DNA from: Micromonospora avicenniae | Lineage (GTDB): Bacteria > Actinomycetota > Actinomycetes > Mycobacteriales > Micromonosporaceae | Assembly (NCBI RefSeq): GCF_900156065.1 | Contig: NZ_FTNF01000004.1 | Coordinates: forward strand, 1 to 64,000 | Reading direction: 5' to 3' | DNA: 64,000 nucleotides | In this document: one piece after another, positions 7,576 through 16,045 of the stretch | How the letters are laid out: the number at the start of each line of letters is the position of its first letter | Position numbering within the stretch: the stretch's first letter is position 1 | Notes under the pieces: model-generated | Told to the model about the DNA's origin: nothing | What the model saw: only the letters and a program-made list of their open reading frames with translations | Databases searched by the model: none | Made by a program: the position numbers and the translations under genes

Positions 7576-8556
7576 TCACTCCTCGTCGTAGGTGATCAGA
7601 TGGCAGAGGGCGGGCAACTCGCCCGAGGTCAGGCGGCCCAGCACGTCCGGTAGCTCCGCGAAACGGGAGGTGCCGGTGATCAGGGCGTCGAACACGGGGT
7701 CGGCCAGCAGGTCCAGGGCGAGCGCCAGCCGGTCGGCGTACGAGCGACTCCCCCGCCGGGCCGGCGCGACCATGCCCACCTGACTGCCCCGGACGGTCAA
7801 CCGTCCGCTGTGAAAGACCCCGCCGAGCGACACCTCGACGGGACGGTCGCCGTACCAGCTCAGCTCCACGACCGTGCCTTCAGTCCGGAGCAGCTCCAGC
7901 GAACGTTGCAGCCCGGCCGCGGTGGCGCTGGCATGGACCACGAGATCGCGTCCGCCGCTCGCCCGCTGCGGCGACACGAAGTCCACGCCGAGCGCTTCGG
8001 CGACGCCGGCCCGGCCGGGATCGGTGTCGACGAGTTCGACCCGGACGCCGGGGAAGCGGGCGAGCAGGGCCGCCACGCAGCAACCGACCATGCCGGCGCC
8101 CACCACGGTGACCCGGTCACCGACCAGCGGCGGGGCATCCCAGAGCGCGTTCACCGCAGTCTCCACCGTGCCGGCCAGCACCGCCCGCCCGGGCGGCACC
8201 CCGTCAGGCACCGGGACCACCGCCGAGGCCGGCACCACGTACGCGGTCTGGTGCGGGTACAGGCAGAACACCGTGCGGCCCCGAAGGTCGGCCGGGCCCT
8301 CCTCGACGACGCCGACGTTGAGGTAGCCGTACTTCACCGGCGCCGGGAATTCGCCCTCCTGGAACGGGGCACGCATCACGGCGTACTGGTCGGCCGGCAC
8401 CCGACCGGCGAAGACCAGTGTCTCGGTGCCCCGGCTCACCCCGGAGCAACGCGTACGCACAAACACCTCGTCCGGGCCGGGATCGGGCAGCCGCACCGGG
8501 CGGATCTCGCCGTGCCCGGGCGTACCGAGCCAGAATGCGTGGGCCTCACGGGTCAT
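7576..8556 (-). CDS. Zinc-type alcohol dehydrogenase-like oxidoreductase (MDR family)
   Basis: A 326-residue medium-chain dehydrogenase. [18 protein letters not shown] replaces the usual catalytic-zinc Cys-His motif with Ser-Arg-Gly-Thr-Glu, as in a known SGVSRGTE subgroup. [17 protein letters not shown] is the nucleotide site and ELVDTD the acidic end of strand 2, suggesting NAD(H). No structural-zinc four-cysteine lobe is seen. The ATG at 8556 has GAGGAG upstream and is the first gene of the minus-strand operon. It probably oxidises or reduces an intermediate of the local pathway. Confidence 0.82.
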   Translation of the reverse strand: MTREAHAFWLGTPGHGEIRPVRLPDPGPDEVFVRTRCSGVSRGTETLVFAGRVPADQYAVMRAPFQEGEFPAPVKYGYLNVGVVEEGPADLRGRTVFCLYPHQTAYVVPASAVVPVPDGVPPGRAVLAGTVETAVNALWDAPPLVGDRVTVVGAGMVGCCVAALLARFPGVRVELVDTDPGRAGVAEALGVDFVSPQRASGGRDLVVHASATAAGLQRSLELLRTEGTVVELSWYGDRPVEVSLGGVFHSGRLTVRGSQVGMVAPARRGSRSYADRLALALDLLADPVFDALITGTSRFAELPDVLGRLTSGELPALCHLITYDEE

Positions 8557-8647
8557 CGGCTGCTCCTCACTGCGCGGCCGGTCGAACCGAACGGCCACCA
8601 ATTCCGTGTCCCCTGGCAGGGGCGTCGATCATAAACACGGAGGCACG
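8557..8647. promoter_or_regulatory. Divergent promoter region of the candidate GTP/glycolipid cluster
   Basis: These 91 bases separate the first genes of the two divergent arms, so both promoters should lie here. The plus strand contains GATCATAAACACGGAGG, whose CATAAA could be a -10 element or part of a leader before the ribosome site. I see no clear operator. Co-location suggests joint expression of both arms. Confidence 0.4.
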
Positions 8648-9436
8648 GTGCGAACGGTTCGAACTGGCCCCATGGCCGGCCTGATCGCCCAGATCGTCCT
8701 GCTCACCACGCTGGCCGCGACGGTCGGGCTGGGCAGCCTCGGCTGGCTGGCCGGTGCCGGCCACGGGGTCCTGAGCTTTGTCGTGCTCACCCGGGCGATG
8801 CGCCGCGCCGGGACCGACCGGCTGGGCCCGGCCGACCGGGTCACGCTCAGCCGGTCGGTGCTGGTCGGCGCGGTGACCGCGCTGGTCGCGGACACGATCG
8901 GCCGGCCCGCGCCGGTCGGGCTGCTGGCGACCCTCACCGCGGTGGCGCTGCTGCTGGACGCCGTGGACGGGCGGGTGGCCCGCCGCACCGGTACCGCCAG
9001 CGCGCTCGGGGCACGCTTCGACATGGAGGTCGACTCGTTCCTGCTGCTCGTGCTCAGCGTGCACGTCGCCCCGTACGCCGGGCTGTGGGTGCTCGCCGTC
9101 GGCGGGATGCGGTACGCGTTCGTCGCCGCCGGCTGGGCGCTGCCGTGGCTGCGGGGGACGCTGCCGCCGCGGCACTGGCGCAAGGTGGTCGCGGCCACCC
9201 AGGGCGTCGTGCTGACCGCGGCCGGCGTGCTGCCGGGAAGGCCGGCCACGCTGCTGATCGTGTTGGCGCTGGCCCTGCTCGTCGAGTCGTTCGGCCGGGA
9301 CGTGATCTGGTTGTGGCGGCACCGCCCGCTGCGTCCCGGCCCGCGCCCGCCGCTGCCCGCGCAGCCTCGCCCGGACGACCCGTCGGCCCGAACGCCGGCG
9401 CTGGCCGGGTCCCGCGCCGGCGGGTGGACGCGGTGA
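8648..9436 (+). CDS. CDP-alcohol phosphatidyltransferase family membrane protein
   Basis: A 262-residue membrane enzyme with the family catalytic motif D-x2-DG-x2-AR-x8-9-G-x3-D-x3-D, seen as DAVDGRVARRTG then GARFDMEVDSF (about residues 98-123). Members transfer a phosphatidyl or phospho group from a CDP-activated donor to an alcohol. About six hydrophobic helices flank the motif; the C-terminal 40 residues are Pro/Arg-rich and cytosolic. The GTG at 8648 was chosen because GGAGG lies five bases upstream; an ATG at 8672 is an alternative. The stop overlaps the next gene's GTG (GTGA). Confidence 0.86.
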   Translation: MRTVRTGPMAGLIAQIVLLTTLAATVGLGSLGWLAGAGHGVLSFVVLTRAMRRAGTDRLGPADRVTLSRSVLVGAVTALVADTIGRPAPVGLLATLTAVALLLDAVDGRVARRTGTASALGARFDMEVDSFLLLVLSVHVAPYAGLWVLAVGGMRYAFVAAGWALPWLRGTLPPRHWRKVVAATQGVVLTAAGVLPGRPATLLIVLALALLVESFGRDVIWLWRHRPLRPGPRPPLPAQPRPDDPSARTPALAGSRAGGWTR

Positions 9437-11115
9437 CGCCGTCGCGGGCGGCCGCGGAACGTACCCCCGCCGGAGTGGACCCGCACGACGGCGCCGGCAC
9501 CCGGCCGCGATGGCGGCGGCTCGCCTCCGGCGCGCTCACCGCGCTCGCCGGCCTGCTGCTCTTCGCGGTGCTGGTCGCGCCGGACCCCGCCGACCGGGTC
9601 ACCGCCGGCTCGGTCCTGCGCATTCCGCTGGAAGGGCTGCTCGGCCTCGCCCTGCTGCTCGCCCTGCCGCCGCGCGGGCGGCGGGTGGCCGCGCTGGTGG
9701 CCGGCCCGCTGCTGGGCGTGCTGGCCGTGCTGAAGGTCGCCGACCTCGGCTTCTACGCGACGCTGGCCCGGCCGTTCGACCTGGTGCTGGACTGGGCGCT
9801 GCTGGACGACGCGTTCGGGTTCGTGCGGGACGCGGCGGGCCGGGCGGGCGCGGTCGGCGCCGCGGTCGGTGTGGCGCTGCTCGCCGCCGCCCTGCTGCTG
9901 TCCATGACGTTCGCGGTGCGACGGGTGGCCCGCGCGGTGGTGAGGCACGACCGAGCCGCTACCCGCACGGTCGCCGCGCTGACCGTGGCGTGGGTGGCGT
10001 GCGCCGCGTTCGGCGTGCCGGTGGCCGACTCGGGCACGAGCACGGTGGTGGGGGCGCACGCGGCGCAGGTACGGGAGCGGTTGCGCGACCGGGGCGCCTT
10101 CGCCGGCGAGATCACCGCCGACCGGTTCCGGGACGTCCCCGGCGACCAGCTGCTCACCGGGCTGCGGGGCAAGGACGTGGTCTTCACGTTCGTGGAGAGC
10201 TACGGGCGCAGCGCGATCGAGGATCCGGGGCTCGCGTCGGAGGTCGATCCGGTGCTCGACGCCGGGTACGGCCGGCTGCGGGCGCAGGGGTACGCGGCGC
10301 GCAGCGGCTTCCTCACCTCCCCCACCGCGGGCGGCGGCAGCTGGCTGGCGCACGACACGCTGCTGTCCGGTCTCTGGACCGACAACGAGCAACGCCACCG
10401 GGCGCTGCTCGCCAGCGACCGGCTCACCCTCAACGGCGCGTTCCGGCGGGCCGGCTGGCGGACGGTCGGGGTGATGCCCGCCACCACCCAGCCCTGGCCG
10501 GAGGGGGCGTTCTTCGGCTACGACGGCTACTACGACTCGGCCGCGCTCGGCTACCGCGGCACGAAGTTCGCGTACGCCCCCATGCCCGACCAGTACACGC
10601 TGGCGCAGTTCCAGCGCGTCGAGCGCGCCGGGGCGGACCGGCCACCGGTGATGGCGGAGATCCCGCTGATCTCCAGCCACTCGCCCTGGACGGCGGTGCC
10701 CCGGCTCATCGGCTGGGACGACGTCGGCGACGGCTCGGTCTTCGCGCAGGCCTCGAACCGCGTGCAGAGCCCACCGGATGCGGCCCGGGCCGGCTACCGG
10801 CGGGCGATCGCGTACTCGCTGGACACGCTGATCTCGTACGTCGAGACGTACGGCGACGACAACCTGGTGCTGGTCTTCCTCGGTGATCACCAGCCGGCGC
10901 CGGTGGTGACCGGGCCGGACGCGAGCCGGGACGTGCCGATCACCATCGTCGCCCGGGATCCGGCCGTGTTCAACCGGATCTCGGACTGGGGCTGGCAGGA
11001 GGGCCTGCGCCCCGGTCCGGCAGCCCCGGTCTGGCGGATGGACGCCTTCCGTGACCGTTTCCTCACCGCGTTCGGGCCCGCGGCGGGCACCCCCGCCGCC
11101 CACTCCGCCGGCTGA
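9433..11115 (+). CDS. Membrane-anchored sulfatase / LTA synthase-like phosphotransferase
   Basis: A 560-residue protein with about four to five N-terminal transmembrane helices (33-50, 62-79, 85-101, 139-160, 177-194) and an extracytoplasmic alkaline phosphatase-superfamily domain from about 235. DVVFTFVESYGRS holds the N-terminal metal-binding Glu255, TAGGGSWLAHDT the probable nucleophile segment and LVFLGDHQPAP the C-terminal Asp-His metal ligands. The layout resembles LtaS/phosphoglycerol transferase. The GTG start overlaps the phosphatidyltransferase stop, so the pair is coupled; together they suggest assembly or modification of a phospho-containing envelope lipid or polymer. A phosphodiesterase or sulfatase role is the alternative. 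Confidence 0.8.
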   Translation: MTPSRAAAERTPAGVDPHDGAGTRPRWRRLASGALTALAGLLLFAVLVAPDPADRVTAGSVLRIPLEGLLGLALLLALPPRGRRVAALVAGPLLGVLAVLKVADLGFYATLARPFDLVLDWALLDDAFGFVRDAAGRAGAVGAAVGVALLAAALLLSMTFAVRRVARAVVRHDRAATRTVAALTVAWVACAAFGVPVADSGTSTVVGAHAAQVRERLRDRGAFAGEITADRFRDVPGDQLLTGLRGKDVVFTFVESYGRSAIEDPGLASEVDPVLDAGYGRLRAQGYAARSGFLTSPTAGGGSWLAHDTLLSGLWTDNEQRHRALLASDRLTLNGAFRRAGWRTVGVMPATTQPWPEGAFFGYDGYYDSAALGYRGTKFAYAPMPDQYTLAQFQRVERAGADRPPVMAEIPLISSHSPWTAVPRLIGWDDVGDGSVFAQASNRVQSPPDAARAGYRRAIAYSLDTLISYVETYGDDNLVLVFLGDHQPAPVVTGPDASRDVPITIVARDPAVFNRISDWGWQEGLRPGPAAPVWRMDAFRDRFLTAFGPAAGTPAAHSAG

Positions 11116-11149
11116 CGGGTCCGCTGTTCCACGCCTCACAGTCTTCAGC

Positions 11150-11162
11150 CTGAACTGTTCAG
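11150..11162. promoter_or_regulatory. Perfect palindrome, probable MarR operator
   Basis: CTGAACTGTTCAG is a perfect 6+1+6 palindrome 28 bases upstream of the MarR-family gene's GTG. Its size and position fit an autoregulatory operator of that repressor controlling itself and the coupled MFS exporter. Confidence 0.6.
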
Positions 11163-11190
11163 TCGCAGCTGATGGTTCTACGGTTGACCG

Positions 11191-11637
11191 GTGACCACCA
11201 GGCCGGAGATCTCCACCGAAGCGGTGCGCGCCGCGCACGAGCTACGAGTGGTGTTCGGCCGGCTCCGTCGCCAACTGCGCGAGGTCGCCGACCGCAACGG
11301 GCTGACCCCTTCCCAGGTCTCCGTGCTCAGTCGCCTCGCGACGAGCGGACCGGCGTCCGCGAGCGAACTGGCCGCCGCCGAGCGCGTCCGGCCGCAGTCG
11401 ATGGCGGCGATCCTCGCCCCGCTGACCGAGCAGGGGCTGGTGGACCGTACGCCCGATCCCACCGACGGCCGGCGACAACTCGTGTCGCTGACCCCCGCCG
11501 GCCAGGCCCGCGTGGCGGGCGACCGGCAGGCCCGCGAGGAGTGGCTGGCACGCGCCCTCCAGGAGCGGTACACCGACGCCGAGCGCCACACCCTCGTCGA
11601 GGCGCTGGCCCTGCTCGACCGCCTGACCGGATCGTGA
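11191..11637 (+). CDS. MarR-family transcriptional regulator
   Basis: A 148-residue winged-helix regulator. LTPSQVSVLSRLATSGPASA and LAAAERVRPQSMAAILAPL form the DNA-binding helices, and DPTDGRRQLVSLTPAG is the characteristic wing. The GTG start follows the palindrome at 11150. Its stop overlaps the MFS transporter GTG by four bases, a common regulator-exporter pair in which a small-molecule ligand releases repression. Confidence 0.9.
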   Translation: MTTRPEISTEAVRAAHELRVVFGRLRRQLREVADRNGLTPSQVSVLSRLATSGPASASELAAAERVRPQSMAAILAPLTEQGLVDRTPDPTDGRRQLVSLTPAGQARVAGDRQAREEWLARALQERYTDAERHTLVEALALLDRLTGS

Positions 11638-13046
11638 CCGCTCGCGCCATCAGCCCGGAGCCGGCGAAGGCCACCGACCGCCGCCCCGCCGGCTTCGACC
11701 GCCGCCTCATCGCGCCGATGATCCTCGGCGCGGTGCTGAACCCGATCAACTCGTCGATGATCGCCGTGGCGCTGATCCCGATCGGGGCCGCGTTCGGCGC
11801 GCCCCCGTCGCGCACCGCCTGGCTGGTCTCGGCGCTCTACCTCGCCACCGCAGTCGGGCAGCCCGTCGTCGGGCGGCTCGTCGACAGGTACGGACCGCGC
11901 CGGCTCTACCTCGTCGGCACGGCGCTCACCGGCATCGCCGGAGTGCTCGGCACCGTCGCGCCGTCGTTGGGGGTCCTGGTGGCCGCCCGGGTGCTGCTCG
12001 GGATCGGCACCTGTGCCGGCTACCCGGCCGCCATGTCCCTGCTGCGGCACGAGTCGCGGCGCACCGGGCAGGACAACCCGGGTGGCGTACTCACCGCGCT
12101 GGCTATCTCCGCGCAGACCGTCTCCGCGGTCGGGCCCACCCTCGGTGGGCTGCTGATCGGGCTCGGCGGTTGGCACACCATCTTCGCGGTCAACATCCCG
12201 CTCTCGGCGGCCTGCCTGATCCTCGGCGCCCTGCGGATGCCGCGGACCGCCCCGACCACGCCGGGCGGCGGGCTCGACCTGCCGGGCATGACGCTCTTCG
12301 CCGGACTGCTGAGCGCGGTGCTGCTGCTCCTGATGAACCCCCGGGCGGGGTACCTCTGGCTGCTCCCGGTCGCCGTGGCCGCCGGTGCCGGGCTGGTCGT
12401 ACGAGAACTGCGCACCGCCGACCCGTTCCTCGACCTGCGGGTACTCGGCGGGAACCTGCCGCTGATCGCCACGTACGCCCGCAACCTGCTCACCTTCACC
12501 GTGTCGTACGCCTGGCTCTACGGCTACACCCAGTGGCTCGAGGAGGGACGGGGGCTGTCCGCCTCGACGGCCGGGCTCATCCTGCTGCCGCTCTTCCTGA
12601 CCGCGATCGCGGTCTCGGCGTTGACCGGCCGCCGGCGCGGCGTACGTGGGAAGCTGCTGGTCGGCGCCGGCACGCAGCTCGCCGCCTGTGGCCTGCTGCT
12701 CGTGGTGGGTCCCGCCAGCGGCACCTGGCTGCTGGTCGTCGTCGCGATGCTGGCCGGTGTACCGCAGGGGCTGCTCGGGCTGGCCAACCAGAACGCCCTC
12801 TACCACCAGGCCGACCCGGCCCGCATCGGATCCTCGGCCGGGCTGCTGCGCACCTTCACCTACCTCGGCGCGATGGTGGCGGCCGCCGCCAGCGCGGCGA
12901 CCTTCGGCCCCGGCGCCGACACCGCCGGGCTGCACGCGCTGGCGCTCGTGATGCTCACCAGCGCCGTGCTGCTGCTGCTCGTGGTCCTGGTGGACCGCTC
13001 GCTGCGCCGGATCGGCACGCCCACCGATTCGACGGCACCCGCCTGA
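11634..13046 (+). CDS. MFS transporter, DHA2-like drug:H+ antiporter
   Basis: A 470-residue permease with about 12-14 helices. NPINSSMIAVALIPIGAAFG is the first-helix signature of DHA2-type exporters, and GRLVDRYGPRRLYLVG is the loop 2-3 MFS motif. It is coupled to the upstream MarR gene through GTGA, so the likely job is regulated efflux of a toxic compound or metabolite. The substrate is unknown. Confidence 0.88.
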   Translation: MTARAISPEPAKATDRRPAGFDRRLIAPMILGAVLNPINSSMIAVALIPIGAAFGAPPSRTAWLVSALYLATAVGQPVVGRLVDRYGPRRLYLVGTALTGIAGVLGTVAPSLGVLVAARVLLGIGTCAGYPAAMSLLRHESRRTGQDNPGGVLTALAISAQTVSAVGPTLGGLLIGLGGWHTIFAVNIPLSAACLILGALRMPRTAPTTPGGGLDLPGMTLFAGLLSAVLLLLMNPRAGYLWLLPVAVAAGAGLVVRELRTADPFLDLRVLGGNLPLIATYARNLLTFTVSYAWLYGYTQWLEEGRGLSASTAGLILLPLFLTAIAVSALTGRRRGVRGKLLVGAGTQLAACGLLLVVGPASGTWLLVVVAMLAGVPQGLLGLANQNALYHQADPARIGSSAGLLRTFTYLGAMVAAAASAATFGPGADTAGLHALALVMLTSAVLLLLVVLVDRSLRRIGTPTDSTAPA

Positions 13047-13119
13047 TCCACGCCGGCCCGGATCCGTGGGAAGCCCGGCCGCCGCACCGGCCGAGTCACC
13101 GAACCGAAAGGAACACCTG

Positions 13120-13704
13120 ATGGCAATCACCACACTCGACCCGCGTACCGCGCTCGTCCTCATCGACCTCCAGCGCGGCATCGTCGCCGCGCCCACCGCC
13201 CCCTACCCGGCGGCGGAGATCGTCGCCCGCGGGGTGCAGCTGGCCGACGCCTTCCGCGCGCACGGCGCTCCCGTGGTGCTGGTCCGCGTCACGACCGCTC
13301 CCGACGGGGCGGACGCCGCCCCGGGCCGCACCGACGGCGGGCCGGCCGGCGGCACCCGCCCCGAGGGTTGGGACGTGCTCGTCGACGAGCTCGGCGGCCA
13401 CCCGGGCGACATCGTGGTCACCAAGCGGAACTGGGGCGCCTTCTACGGCACCGACCTCGACCTGCAGCTGCGCCGGCGGGGCGTGACCCAGATCGTGCTC
13501 GGCGGCATCGCCACCAGCATCGGCGTGGAGTCGACGGCCCGGGCCGCGCACGAACACGGCTACCACGTCACCCTCGCCACCGACGCGATGACCGACCTCG
13601 ACGCCGAGGGGCACCGCAACAGCGTCGAACGGATCTTCCCCCGGCTCGGCGAGACCGGCACCACCACCGAGATCATCGAGCTGCTGGGGCGTACCCACGG
13701 CTGA
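13120..13704 (+). CDS. Isochorismatase-family hydrolase
   Basis: A 194-residue alpha/beta hydrolase of the cysteine hydrolase superfamily. TALVLIDLQRGIV carries the active-site Asp, TKRNWGAFYGTDLDL the Lys region, and GGIATSIGVESTARAA the cis-peptide segment. The position usually held by the nucleophilic Cys is Gly, as in true isochorismatases, so it is unlikely to act as a nicotinamidase-like amidase. The ATG at 13120 follows AAAGGA. It lies 73 bases after the MFS gene in the same direction and may be co-transcribed. Confidence 0.85.
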   Translation: MAITTLDPRTALVLIDLQRGIVAAPTAPYPAAEIVARGVQLADAFRAHGAPVVLVRVTTAPDGADAAPGRTDGGPAGGTRPEGWDVLVDELGGHPGDIVVTKRNWGAFYGTDLDLQLRRRGVTQIVLGGIATSIGVESTARAAHEHGYHVTLATDAMTDLDAEGHRNSVERIFPRLGETGTTTEIIELLGRTHG

Positions 13705-13731
13705 CCGTCGAGAAATCTTCTTCCGGGCGTT
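13705..13731 (+). promoter_or_regulatory. Candidate ECF-type promoter before the YCII-ECF42 pair
   Basis: CCGTCGA at 13705-13711 and CGTT at 13728-13731 are 16 bases apart, 60 bases upstream of the YCII gene. ECF42 factors are reported to recognise TGTCGA-like -35 and CG-rich -10 boxes and to control the linked DGPF gene. The match is partial. Confidence 0.3.
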
Positions 13732-13791
13732 GTCCGGAACGGGCCGGCCCGTTCGTCACCCTGGTGAAGGCAACCCACCGAGGAGTGAGCG

Positions 13792-14127
13792 ATGAAGTAC
13801 CTGATGTTCGTCTGCACCGACACCGAGCCGGACGCCGACCCGACCGCGGCGCCCGACGTCGAGAAGTGGGTGGCCGAGCGCGACGCGAACGGCCAACGGC
13901 TGATGGGCGACCGGCTCGCACCGCCGACCGCGGCCACCACGGTCCGCGTCCGCGGAGGTGAGCTGCTGCTCAGCGACGGCCCGTTCGCCGAGACCAGGGA
14001 GGTGATCGTGGGATTCGACCTGCTGGAGTGCGCCGACCTGGACGAGGCGATCGACGTGGCCCGTAGCCACCCGATGGCGTACGAGGGCCGGATCGAGCTG
14101 CGACCGTTCTTCGACTCGAACGCCTGA
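13792..14127 (+). CDS. YCII-related (DGPF-domain) protein
   Basis: A 111-residue protein with the DGPF motif (LLSDGPFAET, about 64-73) that names the family, in a ferredoxin-like fold beginning MKYLMFVCTDTE. GAGGAG precedes the ATG. The next gene, three bases after its stop, is an ECF42 sigma factor. DGPF proteins are the standard genomic partners of ECF42, although their biochemical function is not established. Confidence 0.9.
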   Translation: MKYLMFVCTDTEPDADPTAAPDVEKWVAERDANGQRLMGDRLAPPTAATTVRVRGGELLLSDGPFAETREVIVGFDLLECADLDEAIDVARSHPMAYEGRIELRPFFDSNA

Positions 14128-14130
14128 TCC

Positions 14131-15354
14131 GTGTCGGACACGTCCCGGGCGGTCGCCACGGCGGGCCAGGAGTCGTTCGCGCGGATCGTGGCCGCGCTGA
14201 TCCGGGTCACCGGCGACTGGACGCTCGCCGAGGACTGTGCCCAGGATGCGCTGGCGCTGGCGGTCGAGCGCTGGCCCCGGGACGGTGTGCCCGCGAATCC
14301 GGGCGGCTGGCTCATGACAGTCGCCCGGAACCGGGCCGTCGACGTGCTGCGGCGCGCCGACGTCGAACGTCGCAAGCTGAGCGAACTGGCGCGGCTCGCC
14401 GAGCGGGGAACCACGCCACCGGGCAACGGTGCGGAGGATGTGGTGGACGACCGGCTGCGGCTCATCTTCACCTGCTGCCATCCGGCACTGGCGATGGAGG
14501 CGCGGGTCGCACTCACCCTGCGGACCGTCTGCGGGGTGGCCACCGCCGACATCGCGCGAGCCTTCCTGGTCACCGAGTCGACGATGACCCGCAGGCTGAC
14601 CCGGGCCAAGGCGAAGATCGCCCAGGCCGGCATCCCATACCGGGTGCCGGCCGGGCGAGCGCTGGTCGAGCGGCTACCCGGCGTGCTGGCCGTGCTCTAC
14701 CTGCTCTTCACCCGGGGCTACGACGCCGACGGCGAGCCGGCGTTCGCCGACGAGGCGATCCGACTGGCTCGGCTGGTCGAGCGGTTGCTGCCCGGCCAGC
14801 CGGAGGTCTCCGGGCTGCTCGCGCTGTTCCTGTTCCAGCACTCCCGCCGCGACGCCCGTCGCGGCGCCGCGGGTACTTTGCTCACCCTCGACCGGCAGGA
14901 CCGCTCCCGCTGGGACCACGCTGCCGTGGCCGAGGGTCTCGACGCGCTGTCCCGAGCCGGGCATGACGGCCCGTACGCCGTCCAGGCGCACATCGCGGCC
15001 TGCCACGCCACGGTCCGCAGCAGCGCGGAGACGGACTGGACGGCCATCGCCGGCTGGTACGACCGGCTCGCCGAGAGGCAACCCACGCCGGTCGTACGGC
15101 TCAACCGCGCCGTGGCGCACGGCTACGCGTACGGACCGGCGGCCGGTCTGGCCCTGCTGTCGGAGGCACAGGCCGGCGGCGCGCTGGACGGCTACCCGCC
15201 GGCGCTCGCCGTCGAGGCGGAGCTGACGGCCCGCCAGGGCGATCGAGCGCGGGCGGTGGCCCTCTTCCGCGCCGCCGCCGCGATGAGCGAGGGGCCGGCG
15301 GAGCGCCGGGCGCTCACCGATCGGGCCGACGAGCTGGCACTCGGCCGGCCATGA
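14131..15354 (+). CDS. ECF42-type sigma factor with C-terminal TPR-like extension
   Basis: A 407-residue protein: sigma region 2 (AEDCAQDALALAVERWP, GGWLMTVARNRAVDVLRR) and region 4 (LRTVCGVATADIARAF), then about 230 residues of helical repeats containing LPGVLAVLYLLFTRGYDADG. This long extension defines the ECF42 (DUF6596) group and is needed for activity in studied members. The GTG at 14131 follows the YCII stop by three bases. No anti-sigma factor is adjacent. Confidence 0.9.
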   Translation: MSDTSRAVATAGQESFARIVAALIRVTGDWTLAEDCAQDALALAVERWPRDGVPANPGGWLMTVARNRAVDVLRRADVERRKLSELARLAERGTTPPGNGAEDVVDDRLRLIFTCCHPALAMEARVALTLRTVCGVATADIARAFLVTESTMTRRLTRAKAKIAQAGIPYRVPAGRALVERLPGVLAVLYLLFTRGYDADGEPAFADEAIRLARLVERLLPGQPEVSGLLALFLFQHSRRDARRGAAGTLLTLDRQDRSRWDHAAVAEGLDALSRAGHDGPYAVQAHIAACHATVRSSAETDWTAIAGWYDRLAERQPTPVVRLNRAVAHGYAYGPAAGLALLSEAQAGGALDGYPPALAVEAELTARQGDRARAVALFRAAAAMSEGPAERRALTDRADELALGRP

Positions 15355-15361
15355 CCACCGG

Positions 15362-16045
15362 CTACGCGAACCGCAGGTGCCGGCGCTGGCGCAGCCGGAC
15401 AGCGGCGGCGACCGTCACCAGCAGGGTGAGGACGACCGCGAACGCGATCCCCTGGGTCAGCCCGCGCGTCAGGTAACCACCGTCGGTGTGGTCGATGGCG
15501 TACGTGCCGATCTCCCGGCTGAACCAGAACGGCAGTGCCCGGGTGACGCTGTCCGCCGGGTCCATCACCATCTGCAGGCCGACCACCGTGAGCAGCACCA
15601 GCGTGCCCTCCAGTTCGCGCGGCAGCACGGCGCTCAGCAGCAGCCCGAACGGTGCGGCCACGACCACGGTCAACGCCATGATCAGGGCGATGGCGCCGTA
15701 CCGGACGTCGTGCTGGTCGACGAGGATGAGCACGTAGTACGGCATGGAGAGCAGCACCCCGACCGTCCAGAGCGCGAGCAGCCGCCCGAACACCAGGTGG
15801 GCGCTGCGGTAGCCGGAGAGCCGCAACCTGGGTTCGATGCCGCGCGCCGCGCTGCCGGCGAACAGGGCCGCGGTGCTCAGCGCCCAACCGAGGCCGAGGC
15901 AGACGAAGCGGATCGACTGGCCGAGATGGTCGCCCCGGCGGCTGAGGTAGAAGGCCAGCGGCAACAGCAGCAGGATGACCAGCACCGATCGGCGGCGCAG
16001 CAGCTCACGCAACGCGGACTCGGCAACCACCAGAACCTTGGTCAT
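15362..16045 (-). CDS. ABC transporter permease
   Basis: A 227-residue membrane protein with about six helices; the N-terminus ESALRELLRRRSVLVILLLL is typical of ABC-2-type exporter permeases. The ATG overlaps the stop of the ATPase gene (ATGA). With PadR and the ATPase it forms a three-gene operon. The cargo is unknown; lipids, antibiotics and lantibiotic-like peptides are common in this class. Confidence 0.82.
   Translation of the reverse strand: MTKVLVVAESALRELLRRRSVLVILLLLPLAFYLSRRGDHLGQSIRFVCLGLGWALSTAALFAGSAARGIEPRLRLSGYRSAHLVFGRLLALWTVGVLLSMPYYVLILVDQHDVRYGAIALIMALTVVVAAPFGLLLSAVLPRELEGTLVLLTVVGLQMVMDPADSVTRALPFWFSREIGTYAIDHTDGGYLTRGLTQGIAFAVVLTLLVTVAAAVRLRQRRHLRFA

Noticed and set aside
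8629..11238. An 869-codon open frame on the minus strand
   Set aside because: It is low-complexity Arg/Gly/Pro sequence and lies opposite the phosphatidyltransferase and LTA synthase-like genes, which have clear motifs. High GC opens such frames.
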